From: Comamonas fluminis
Lineage (GTDB): Bacteria > Pseudomonadota > Gammaproteobacteria > Burkholderiales > Burkholderiaceae_C
Reading direction: 5' to 3'
DNA: 64,000 nucleotides
Assembly (NCBI RefSeq): GCF_019186805.1
Contig: NZ_CP066783.1
Coordinates: forward strand, 2,803,501-2,867,500
The notes under the pieces are model-generated. The model was not told where the DNA came from. It saw only the letters and a program-made list of their open reading frames with translations, and ran no database searches. How positions within the stretch are numbered: position 1 is the stretch's first letter; each line of letters begins with the position of its first letter. Of the stretch, positions 12,001-16,453 are shown piece by piece. The translations under genes were made by a program, and so were the position numbers.

Positions 12001-14824
12001 CATAGGCCTTGTCCAGCACGTAGCTCCATTGGCCATCCACCAGCTTGACTTCGCCGTAGCTGCCCTTGCCGCCACCGGTGATGGTGTAGCCCGCAGGGGC
12101 GCTGACGCTGGCTTGTTCGCTGTGGTCGACTGGGTTGTTCAGTCCCTTTTCATTCACGGTGACGGTAACGGGCTCACCAGGGTTGGCGGCCGCTGTGATG
12201 CTCACGCTCAAGGTCGCATCGACCTTGTCGCCGTCGGCGTCGATGATCTCGAACGTGAAGTTTTCGCTCTTGCCACCCGTGTTGGCATGGGCCTGGTAGC
12301 TGTAGCTGCCGTCGGCGTTGACGCTCAGTGTGCCGTAGGTGCCGGTGATGACCGTGGACTGGCCCGCTGTGGGCACGTTAAACGTCTTGCCGTTGACGGT
12401 GAAGGTTTGAACGCCATCGGCACCAAACGCATACGACAAGCTGCCTGCTGCTGCGCCTGCGCTGTTGCCCGAGGTGGCGCTGATGGGTTGGCCCACGCTG
12501 ATGCTGGGCATGTCGTCGACGATGGTGATGACGATGGCACCCTGGCCTGTGCTACCGCCCTGACCTGCAACGCTGACGTCGATGCTGTCTTGCAGGGTAT
12601 TGTTGCCCTGACCATCGGCATGGGTCTGCGCTGCCTTGAGGGTGTACTCATAGGTGAGTGTGCCGCTCTTGCCGTCCGCCGCTGGGCTGTAGCCGGTGAT
12701 CTTGAGGCTGCCTTCACCGGTGTCCACGCTGGCGAGTTTGCCGAGGTCGCCCGCTAGCTGGGCCAGGGTGTAGGTCTGGCCGCCGATGGTGACGCTGGCC
12801 ACGCCGTCGGTGGCACTGACGGTGACCGAGCCGGTGGTGGTTTCTCGGTGATCGGCGGCCGAGTTCAGGGCCGCTTCGTAGACCTTGCCTGCGTCCTCTC
12901 CGACTCCTGCACCAGGGGTCACGCTGGCGGTGTCGTTGGCTCCCTGAATCGAGAAGCTGACGGTGCTGCCCACGGTGTCACCGTCCTTGTCCGTGAGGCT
13001 GTAGTCGACCTTCACGGTGATGGTTTCACCATCCTTGAGCGCCTGGGTGGCCGGCTTGCTGTTGTCCAGCGTAAAGCTCCAGCTGCCGTCGGCATTGGAC
13101 TTGAAGACGCCGTAGTCGCTGAGGGTGACGCTTTGGCCGCCCAGGGTGGCTGTGACTGTGCCCCAGGTGATGGCGCCCTGGCTGGCTGCGCCGTCTGCAC
13201 CGAAGCTGTTGCTGTTGCCTGTCGCTGGTGCCACGCTTCCGTTCAGCTCGCTGACCTGGCCGTCTTCGGTCAGTGTGCCGCCCGTGAAGCTTTGCGCCAC
13301 GGGGACGTCGTCGACGATGGTGATGACGATGGCGCCCTGGCCTGTGCTGCCGCCCTGGCCCGCAACGCTGACGTCGATGCTGTCTTGCAGGGTGTTGTTG
13401 CCCTGACCATCCGCATGGGTCTGCGCTGTCTTTAGGGTGTATTCATAGGTGAGTGTGCCGCTCTTGCCGTCCGCCGCCGGGCTGTAGCCGGTGATCTTAA
13501 GGCTGCCTTCACCGGTGTCCACGCTGGCGAGTTTGCCGAGGTCGCCCGCCAACTGGGCCAGGGTGTAGGTCTGGCCGCCGATGGTGACGCTGGCCACGCC
13601 GTCGGTGGCACTGACGGTGACCGAGCCGGTGGTAGTTTCTCGGTGATCGGCGGCCGAGTTCAGGGCCGCTTCGTAGACCTTACCTGCGTCCTCTCCTGCT
13701 CCTGCACCAGGAGTCACGCTGGCGGTGTCAGCCGAGCCCGTCACAATCACCACCACGGTCTTGGTATCGGTGCCGCCGTGGCCGTCATCCACAGTTACTT
13801 CAAAGCGTTCTTCTCGCTGTTCGCCCTCACCAAGTGCTTGCACTTCGGGTTTGGAGTTATCAAGCGTATAAGTCCATTTGCCACTCTGATCGACTTCAAA
13901 CTTGCCGTACTGCCCCTGACCATTGCCGGTACTCCACGTATGGGTGTCATTGACATCCACATCGGATTTGCTGAGCTGGCCTGTAGCGGTGCTCTGCCCA
14001 TCTTCCGTGACAGCACCCAGGACTTCGCCTGTCATGACAGGTTTGTCATTCGTGCCATTGATAGTGACCACCACTGTGCTGCTAGATCCGTCTGCCGTGG
14101 TCACGGTGAACGTTTCGCTCAAAGACTCACCCACACCCAAAGACTGAACCTTCGGGTCTGCATTGCTAAGTACATACGTCCAATTGCCACTGGCGTCGAT
14201 GCTGAATTTGCCATGCGCACCGCTCACATCAACCTGTGGGTTGAAGACCGCCTCACCCTTGTCCAGATCAGATACATCCAGCTTGCCGCCGGTGCTCAGA
14301 ATTTCGTCTTCCTTGACTACTCCAGTGTCATCCCCCGGCTTGCGAGGAGTGATGACGGCCACATCGTTGGTACCTCCAATCGTGACCGTAATGACCTTGG
14401 TATCCGTGCCGCCATGCCCGTCATCCACCGTGACCGTGATGGTGTCCTGCAGGCTTTCGCCCTCCTTGAGGCCCTGGACATCGGAATTGCCGTTGTCCAG
14501 CACGTAGGTCCACTTGCCATTGTTGTCAACAACGAAGGAGCCAAAGCTGCCTTTGCCACCGTTATCGACAGACCAGGTATGCGTGTCCGATGTGTCCACA
14601 TCCGAGACGGTCAGTTGCCCCTCTGCGGTCAGAACGGCGTCTTCCTTGACGCTGGCGGTCATATCACCCGCCATGGTGGGAATGTCATTGGTGCCGACCA
14701 CAGTGATGGTCAGGGTGCTCGAAGAGCTGTTGCCCGCCGCATCCGTCACCGTATAGGTGTATGTTTCAGTCAGCGTCTCACCCACAGCCAGAGACTGCAC
14801 AGATGGCAGTGCGTTATTCAGCAC
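1..14824 (-). CDS. LapA-type giant adhesin, repeat region (downstream of the amber stop, runs off left edge)
   Basis: The minus-strand frame continues in phase after the amber codon and stays open to position 1, about 4,940 codons, with no stop. In order it holds: about four VCBS-type domains (14820-13740) with GTND linkers and VxED starts; two copies of an ADHRETTTGSVTVSATDG domain (13730-13307 and about 12935-12512) around a domain containing GAITWGTVTATLGGQSVTLS; sixteen 210-residue Ig-like repeats; a second copy of the GAITWGTVTATL domain (about 2425-2090); a SGNVLSNDEGYKAG cadherin-like domain; then less repetitive beta-rich sequence. Composition is rich in Thr, Ser, Gly, Asp and Val with almost no Cys, as expected of calcium-stiffened RTX/Bap-like stalks. 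The C-terminal ligand-binding domains and secretion signal lie beyond the left edge. With the amber stop this part would not be made from the normal start; no Shine-Dalgarno site restarts translation right after it. Confidence 0.8.
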   Translation of the reverse strand, partial: MLNNALPSVQSLAVGETLTETYTYTVTDAAGNSSSSTLTITVVGTNDIPTMAGDMTASVKEDAVLTAEGQLTVSDVDTSDTHTWSVDNGGKGSFGSFVVDNNGKWTYVLDNGNSDVQGLKEGESLQDTITVTVDDGHGGTDTKVITVTIGGTNDVAVITPRKPGDDTGVVKEDEILSTGGKLDVSDLDKGEAVFNPQVDVSGAHGKFSIDASGNWTYVLSNADPKVQSLGVGESLSETFTVTTADGSSSTVVVTINGTNDKPVMTGEVLGAVTEDGQSTATGQLSKSDVDVNDTHTWSTGNGQGQYGKFEVDQSGKWTYTLDNSKPEVQALGEGEQREERFEVTVDDGHGGTDTKTVVVIVTGSADTASVTPGAGAGEDAGKVYEAALNSAADHRETTTGSVTVSATDGVASVTIGGQTYTLAQLAGDLGKLASVDTGEGSLKITGYSPAADGKSGTLTYEYTLKTAQTHADGQGNNTLQDSIDVSVAGQGGSTGQGAIVITIVDDVPVAQSFTGGTLTEDGQVSELNGSVAPATGNSNSFGADGAASQGAITWGTVTATLGGQSVTLSDYGVFKSNADGSWSFTLDNSKPATQALKDGETITVKVDYSLTDKDGDTVGSTVSFSIQGANDTASVTPGAGVGEDAGKVYEAALNSAADHRETTTGSVTVSATDGVASVTIGGQTYTLAQLAGDLGKLASVDTGEGSLKITGYSPAADGKSGTLTYEYTLKAAQTHADGQGNNTLQDSIDVSVAGQGGSTGQGAIVITIVDDMPSISVGQPISATSGNSAGAAAGSLSYAFGADGVQTFTVNGKTFNVPTAGQSTVITGTYGTLSVNADGSYSYQAHANTGGKSENFTFEIIDADGDKVDATLSVSITAAANPGEPVTVTVNEKGLNNPVDHSEQASVSAPAGYTITGGGKGSYGEVKLVDGQWSYVLDKAYGHSDGQGAGTAAAADTVTVQVKDAQGNDLTLQVKVSIVDDMPSISVGQPISATSGNSAGAAAGSLSYAFGADGVQTFTVNGKTFNVPTAGQSTVITGTYGTLSVNADGSYSYQAHANTGGKSENFTFEIIDADGDKVDATLSVSITAAANPGEPVTVTVNEKGLNNPVDHSEQASVSAPAGYTITGGGKGSYGEVKLVDGQWSYVLDKAYGHSDGQGAGTAAAADTVTVQVKDAQGNDLTLQVKVSIVDDMPSISVGQPISATSGNSAGAAAGSLSYAFGADGVQTFTVNGKTFNVPTAGQSTVITGTYGTLSVNADGSYSYQAHANTGGKSENFTFEIIDADGDKVDATLSVSITAAANPGEPVTVTVNEKGLNNPVDHSEQASVSAPAGYTITGGGKGSYGEVKLVDGQWSYVLDKAYGHSDGQGAGTAAAADTVTVQVKDAQGNDLTLQVKVSIVDDMPSISVGQPISATSGNSAGAAAGSLSYAFGADGVQTFTVNGKTFNVPTAGQSTVITGTYGTLSVNADGSYSYQAHANTGGKSENFTFEIIDADGDKVDATLSVSITAAANPGEPVTVTVNEKGLNNPVDHSEQASVSAPAGYTITGGGKGSYGEVKLVDGQWSYVLDKAYGHSDGQGAGTAAAADTVTVQVKDAQGNDLTLQVKVSIVDDMPSISVGQPISATSGNSAGAAAGSLSYAFGADGVQTFTVNGKTFNVPTAGQSTVITGTYGTLSVNADGSYSYQAHANTGGKSENFTFEIIDADGDKVDATLSVSITAAANPGEPVTVTVNEKGLNNPVDHSEQASVSAPAGYTITGGGKGSYGEVKLVDGQWSYVLDKAYGHSDGQGAGTAAAADTVTVQVKDAQGNDLTLQVKVSIVDDMPSISVGQPISATSGNSAGAAAGSLSYAFGADGVQTFTVNGKTFNVPTAGQSTVITGTYGTLSVNADGSYSYQAHANTGGKSENFTFEIIDADGDKVDATLSVSITAAANPGEPVTVTVNEKGLNNPVDHSEQASVSAPAGYTITGGGKGSYGEVKLVDGQWSYVLDKAYGHSDGQGAGTAAAADTVTVQVKDAQGNDLTLQVKVSIVDDMPSISVGQPISATSGNSAGAAAGSLSYAFGADGVQTFTVNGKTFNVPTAGQSTVITGTYGTLSVNADGSYSYQAHANTGGKSENFTFEIIDADGDKVDATLSVSITAAANPGEPVTVTVNEKGLNNPVDHSEQASVSAPAGYTITGGGKGSYGEVKLVDGQWSYVLDKAYGHSDGQGAGTAAAADTVTVQVKDAQGNDLTLQVKVSIVDDMPSISVGQPISATSGNSAGAAAGSLSYAFGADGVQTFTVNGKTFNVPTAGQSTVITGTYGTLSVNADGSYSYQAHANTGGKSENFTFEIIDADGDKVDATLSVSITAAANPGEPVTVTVNEKGLNNPVDHSEQASVSAPAGYTITGGGKGSYGEVKLVDGQWSYVLDKAYGHSDGQGAGTAAAADTVTVQVKDAQGNDLTLQVKVSIVDDMPSISVGQPISATSGNSAGAAAGSLSYAFGADGVQTFTVNGKTFNVPTAGQSTVITGTYGTLSVNADGSYSYQAHANTGGKSENFTFEIIDADGDKVDATLSVSITAAANPGEPVTVTVNEKGLNNPVDHSEQASVSAPAGYTITGGGKGSYGEVKLVDGQWSYVLDKAYGHSDGQGAGTAAAADTVTVQVKDAQGNDLTLQVKVSIVDDMPSISVGQPISATSGNSAGAAAGSLSYAFGADGVQTFTVNGKTFNVPTAGQSTVITGTYGTLSVNADGSYSYQAHANTGGKSENFTFEIIDADGDKVDATLSVSITAAANPGEPVTVTVNEKGLNNPVDHSEQASVSAPAGYTITGGGKGSYGEVKLVDGQWSYVLDKAYGHSDGQGAGTAAAADTVTVQVKDAQGNDLTLQVKVSIVDDMPSISVGQPISATSGNSAGAAAGSLSYAFGADGVQTFTVNGKTFNVPTAGQSTVITGTYGTLSVNADGSYSYQAHANTGGKSENFTFEIIDADGDKVDATLSVSITAAANPGEPVTVTVNEKGLNNPVDHSEQASVSAPAGYTITGGGKGSYGEVKLVDGQWSYVLDKAYGHSDGQGAGTAAAADTVTVQVKDAQGNDLTLQVKVSIVDDMPSISVGQPISATSGNSAGAAAGSLSYAFGADGVQTFTVNGKTFNVPTAGQSTVITGTYGTLSVNADGSYSYQAHANTGGKSENFTFEIIDADGDKVDATLSVSITAAANPGEPVTVTVNEKGLNNPVDHSEQASVSAPAGYTITGGGKGSYGEVKLVDGQWSYVLDKAYGHSDGQGAGTAAAADTVTVQVKDAQGNDLTLQVKVSIVDDMPSISVGQPISATSGNSAGAAAGSLSYAFGADGVQTFTVNGKTFNVPTAGQSTVITGTYGTLSVNADGSYSYQAHANTGGKSENFTFEIIDADGDKVDATLSVSITAAANPGEPVTVTVNEKGLNNPVDHSEQASVSAPAGYTITGGGKGSYGEVKLVDGQWSYVLDKAYGHSDGQGAGTAAAADTVTVQVKDAQGNDLTLQVKVSIVDDMPSISVGQPISATSGNSAGAAAGSLSYAFGADGVQTFTVNGKTFNVPTAGQSTVITGTYGTLSVNADGSYSYQAHANTGGKSENFTFEIIDADGDKVDATLSVSITAAANPGEPVTVTVNEKGLNNPVDHSEQASVSAPAGYTITGGGKGSYGEVKLVDGQWSYVLDKAYGHSDGQGAGTAAAADTVTVQVKDAQGNDLTLQVKVSIVDDMPSISVGQPISATSGNSAGAAAGSLSYAFGADGVQTFTVNGKTFNVPTAGQSTVITGTYGTLSVNADGSYSYQAHANTGGKSENFTFEIIDADGDKVDATLSVSITAAANPGEPVTVTVNEKGLNNPVDHSEQASVSAPAGYTITGGGKGSYGEVKLVDGQWSYVLDKAYGHSDGQGAGTAAAADTVTVQVKDAQGNDLTLQVKVSIVDDMPSISVGQPISATSGNSAGAAAGSLSYAFGADGVQTFTVNGKTFNVPTAGQSTVITGTYGTLSVNADGSYSYQAHANTGGKSENFTFEIIDADGDKVDATLSVSITAAANPGEPVTVTVNEKGLNNPVDHSEQASVSAPAGYTITGGGKGSYGEVKLVDGQWSYVLDKAYGHSDGQGAGTAAAADTVTVQVKDAQGNDLTLQVKVSIVDDMPTATPINKGSLTEDGAVETLSGNVAIDNGNSFGADGAASQGAITWGTVTATLGGQSVTLSDYGVFKSNADGSWSFTLDNSKSATQALKDGETITVKVDYSLTDKDGDTQGNIVSFSIKGTNDAKPDEETTREDTSVSGNVLSNDEGYKAGVMLVTSFSVNGHSYVAGSGAVNVSDTSGKVIGSIKLEVNGEYTFTPTKDWSGSVPTITYTSNSGTSSTLDIKVTPVADIPVVSVVLGAGSIPVTTSIDATTVLSKNSGYTVTAKDMNGNAADISTFKGSLHDGFGVTGVVTGNTAADTGEIAGNGSKSESLTIAFNTPVTTISVQFAWLASTEWARYQMFDEAGNAVVLGFNADGSVNKVSGLYGFVKGGGDTVETAFSLSVPVGSTISKIVFDAARAGDDYLIHQVTYTTAITYPVTITVAPTDIDYSESVKSITVEVAEGVTLSAGTQRDATHWELPLVSNGSYVVQIDSVTKAVTITGLSMTVPDNVTSAGITVTGTVVDGADTNSASASTGSVLATNDAATASLSAETVKGETKPLAANFTTSETWAFSTPATNGNSPKGFDLNSALNQAGWVSTSTKSGKSTSYDVTRSSSALVLKDTSSSSDIDAQLLTPVYLTGNKAGNVLSFDVTKLANYSSSDVITWTLYKQNANGSWSVAETHSITAMRTFTTEALDANTNYRIHISANDESYDSDSKDSKTLAVTLDNFTVSAADSVAWTPGTATGNILTNDHAGSGNSLSVSVDHGMSWKVATSAGIDIQGDYGSLHISSNGDYVYTPSTPSAGVIYQSQQDVFTYKILAADGSHAE
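2429..12508 (-). repeat. 16 tandem copies of a 630-bp unit (210-residue Ig-like adhesin repeat)
   Basis: The codon for Met in VDDMPSISVGQP recurs exactly every 630 bases at 2429, 3059, 3689 and so on to 12509, giving 16 units and 10,080 bp in phase with the adhesin frame. By eye the copies are identical except for a synonymous Asp codon difference (plus-strand base 2540+630k is G or A), one further synonymous change at 4676 in the fourth copy from the left, and an edge difference in the leftmost copy. From left to right the 2540-type site reads G A G G A A G A A G A G A A G A, so two repeat types are interspersed. Unit limits are arbitrary within the period. Such arrays change copy number by unequal recombination and may be collapsed or expanded in assembly. 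Confidence 0.97.
12512..13730 (-). repeat. Pair of about 420-bp direct repeats, 795 bp apart, in the adhesin gene
   Basis: The segment starting at 12512 and the segment starting at 13307 are nearly identical for about 420 bases, at an offset of 795 bases. Both encode the domain that runs from VYEAALNSAADHRETTTG through VSVAGQGGSTGQGAIV to TIVDD. They differ at a few synonymous sites and at Ala/Thr in LKAAQTHADGQ versus LKTAQTHADGQ. Between them lies a domain that also occurs, more diverged, at about 2090-2425 on the far side of the 630-bp array. The array is therefore flanked by related domain types on both sides. Confidence 0.85.
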
Positions 14825-15511
14825 CTAGGTGTAGCTGCCATCGGTATGAAGCGTAACCACGCCGTACTGCCCCTGACCCGACCCCACCAGCACAGTGCTG
14901 TGCTGCGCTGCCACGCCCTGGCCCAGTTGGTCATTCACCAGCACATTGCCTTGCAAGCTGGTGACTTCGTCTTCAGTGACCCGGGCAGCATCGGCATGGG
15001 CCAGAGGGCGAGCATCCGAGACACTTTCTTCAGGCAGAGCAACGCCGCTCAGACGTTCCTGCAGCGGCGTTGGCATGGCTGTGCGTGGATATTCCAGCCC
15101 CATTGGCGCCACGGTTTCAATGATGCTGGTCAGGCGCACAAAGCTGCTGCCGCCTTCGCTGCCGCCGGTCAGGCCTGCAGCCGTGGGGTCGAGCTCATCA
15201 AATGGATCCTTGCCGGAATTGATCGCTGCGATGATCTGGTCAATTTCGGCGCTGGCTGGATTGGCCACCACCGCCTCTTCGGCTTGCGGTGGTTGCAGTA
15301 GATCCGCTGTCAGACTGACGTTCTGATTCTCGCCCACGATCAGCGGTGGCTGGCCATCGGCCTGCAACTGCACGCTGCTGCCAGAGGCAGTGACGATCTG
15401 TGCATCCGCAGGGATGCGCATGCCTTCATGGATGGCGCTCAGATTGCCATCAGTGCCACGAATCCAGGCCTGGCCGGTGAGCTTGGTAACGAGAACGGTT
15501 TGAGCTGCCAT
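14825..15511 (-). CDS. LapA-type giant adhesin, N-terminal part, ends at in-frame amber stop
   Basis: This 228-residue reading frame is the head of a giant surface adhesin exported by type I secretion. Residues 1 to about 75 form the retention-module fold seen in LapA-like adhesins (VTKLTGQAWIRGTDGNL, then IPADAQIVTASGS), which plugs the outer-membrane pore and keeps the protein at the surface. Residues 110-113 read TAAG inside DPTAAGLTGG, the cleavage motif of LapG-type periplasmic proteases. A cadherin-like domain begins near residue 175 (EDEVTSLQGNVLVNDQLGQG). I chose ATG 15511 because GAGG lies 8-9 bases upstream; a TTG at 15526 has no such site. The frame ends at TAG (14827-14825) within GSYT-stop-VLNN, where this domain family normally has GSYTYVLNN. 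The same frame then stays open to the window edge, so this is a broken gene or a base error and not a natural end. Family assignment is firm; whether the stop is real is not known. Confidence 0.85.
   Translation of the reverse strand: MAAQTVLVTKLTGQAWIRGTDGNLSAIHEGMRIPADAQIVTASGSSVQLQADGQPPLIVGENQNVSLTADLLQPPQAEEAVVANPASAEIDQIIAAINSGKDPFDELDPTAAGLTGGSEGGSSFVRLTSIIETVAPMGLEYPRTAMPTPLQERLSGVALPEESVSDARPLAHADAARVTEDEVTSLQGNVLVNDQLGQGVAAQHSTVLVGSGQGQYGVVTLHTDGSYT
15173..15184 (-). other. TAAG motif, predicted LapG-type protease cleavage site
   Basis: Codons 110-113 of the adhesin read Thr-Ala-Ala-Gly in the context DPTAAGLT. In LapA-type adhesins the periplasmic cysteine protease LapG cuts between the two alanines when the c-di-GMP receptor LapD stops holding it, releasing the adhesin. 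The motif sits just after the retention module, the expected place. No lapD or lapG gene is visible in this window, so the regulatory partners must be elsewhere. Confidence 0.75.
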
Positions 15512-15570
15512 GGTGATCTGCCTCAATCAGATAAGAGTCCGAGGGCGTGCACGGACGACCCTCCATAATT

Positions 15571-15598
15571 TCTGATCAGATCGTAGGATTGAACCTAC
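15571..15598. promoter_or_regulatory. Palindromes upstream of the adhesin gene, possible regulator sites
   Basis: Two inverted repeats lie 60-90 bases upstream of the adhesin start: a perfect 10-base palindrome TCTGATCAGA (15571-15580) and GTAGG-N6-CCTAC (15583-15598). The gap between the adhesin and the terminator at 15670 must hold its promoter. The neighbouring LuxR-type regulator is an obvious candidate to bind here. I cannot identify a convincing -35/-10 pair. Confidence 0.3.
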
Positions 15599-15669
15599 TT
15601 ATTCACCATTGGCGCCAAAGCCAATGCGTGCTGCTGTTTACGCCCCATCTTTTGCGCAAGATCAAAAAG

Positions 15670-15703
15670 ACAGAAGGCCCGCATTCACATGCGGGCCTTC
15701 TGT
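15670..15703 (-). terminator. Rho-independent terminator of the secretion/regulator operon
   Basis: A perfect 15-bp stem (15670-15684 with 15689-15703) with a TCAC loop is followed on the minus strand by a run of five T. It lies 80 bases beyond the stop of the LuxR-type gene, so it ends the tolC-to-luxR transcript before the adhesin gene and implies that the adhesin has its own promoter. Confidence 0.85.
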
Positions 15704-15721
15704 CATGCAGCATCAGTCGCT

Positions 15722-15777
15722 TCAAAATCAATAGCTATCAGCGCTTATCTGAAAAGGGCTACAGCCCTAAAACTTTC
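15722..15777. repeat. Dispersed intergenic element, copy 1
   Basis: The sequence ATAGCTATCAGCGCTTAT followed by GGGCTACAGCC belongs to a short intergenic motif (TAGCT, AGCGCTT, AAGCGC or GGGCTA, CAGC) that recurs at least six times in this window, always between genes. Here it lies between the LuxR-type gene and its terminator. Confidence 0.5.
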
Positions 15778-15781
15778 AGTT

Positions 15782-16420
15782 TCATGCCACCTGCTTGCGC
15801 CCTATTCCGTGCACTCGCAGAGTCAGCATGAGCCTGTCCTGCACCTGCAGCTTTTCAAAGATGGCGGAAAGGTGGGCGCGCACGGTGCGTTCGCTGATGG
15901 ACATGCGTTCAGCAATTTCCACATTGCTATCACCCAGAGAAGCGTAGCGAGCCACCTCCTGCTCACGGGGAGACAGGGATTGCGCCCAGTCGGCTTCGGG
16001 CTCTGGCAGCCGCGCATCAACATCGCGCAGCAGACGCTGCAGCAGGCTGCGGCCCAGCCAGATATTGCCACTGACCATGCTTTGCAGCATGCGCTCCAGC
16101 ACTTCCGGGGATGACTGGGCATGGGCGTATCCGCCAGCGCCCTTGGCCAGCAACTGTCGCCCTTCCTCATCACCCGGACGATTGCTGAGTACCAGCACCT
16201 GCAGCCCCTGCAACAGGTCCAGCCAGCGCGCATCGCCAGCGGCAGGCAACTGGGGCAGATTGGCATCAAGCACAACCAGGCTGCGGCCCTGCTGTCTCCA
16301 GCGCTGCAGGTCTGCCAGGCTCTGGCCGCGTGCCGGCATCCAGTGAGAACCTGCGATTTGCTGCCAGCCGTGCCACAGTGTGGCGTCCTGAGTCAACATC
16401 AATACAGGTAATGCATTCAT
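15782..16420 (-). CDS. LuxR-type response regulator next to the adhesin secretion genes
   Basis: A DNA-binding regulator of 212 residues. The N-terminal half resembles a receiver domain: LVVLDANLP carries the expected phospho-acceptor Asp, followed by VLVLSNRPGDEEG and GAGGYAHA, though the acidic pocket near the N-terminus is weak. The C-terminal quarter is a LuxR/NarL helix-turn-helix (LSPREQEVARYASLGDSNVE, then IAERMSISERTVRAHLSAIF). I place the start at ATG 16420 because AAGGGAG lies 5 bases upstream; an ATG at 16450 has no good ribosome site. It is last in the secretion operon, 33 bases after the adaptor gene, and ends at a strong terminator. It probably controls adhesin or secretion expression, in the manner of CsgD-like regulators, which is an inference from position. 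No sensor kinase is nearby. Confidence 0.8.
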   Translation of the reverse strand: MNALPVLMLTQDATLWHGWQQIAGSHWMPARGQSLADLQRWRQQGRSLVVLDANLPQLPAAGDARWLDLLQGLQVLVLSNRPGDEEGRQLLAKGAGGYAHAQSSPEVLERMLQSMVSGNIWLGRSLLQRLLRDVDARLPEPEADWAQSLSPREQEVARYASLGDSNVEIAERMSISERTVRAHLSAIFEKLQVQDRLMLTLRVHGIGRKQVA

Positions 16421-16453
16421 ACGGCTCCCTTCTTGTTGAGGACTGTTCATGGA

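Noticed and set aside
2928..12029. Fifteen identical 93-codon minus-strand frames, one per repeat
   Set aside because: They lie out of phase with the adhesin and are Arg/Gln-rich shadows repeated by the array.
2429..12508. CRISPR-like regular repetition
   Set aside because: The unit is 630 bp with no unique spacers and codes for a continuous protein.
2264..12757. A 3,497-codon plus-strand open frame opposite the adhesin repeats
   Set aside because: It is the shadow of the minus-strand adhesin frame. It is open only because the same 630-bp unit, free of plus-strand stops, is repeated 16 times. The product is Cys/Val/Asp-rich nonsense with no domain, and the minus frame gives clear Ig-like repeats.
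13643..15301. A 552-codon plus-strand frame opposite the adhesin N-terminal domains
   Set aside because: It is antisense to VCBS-type domains that read correctly on the minus strand and has no recognisable domain.
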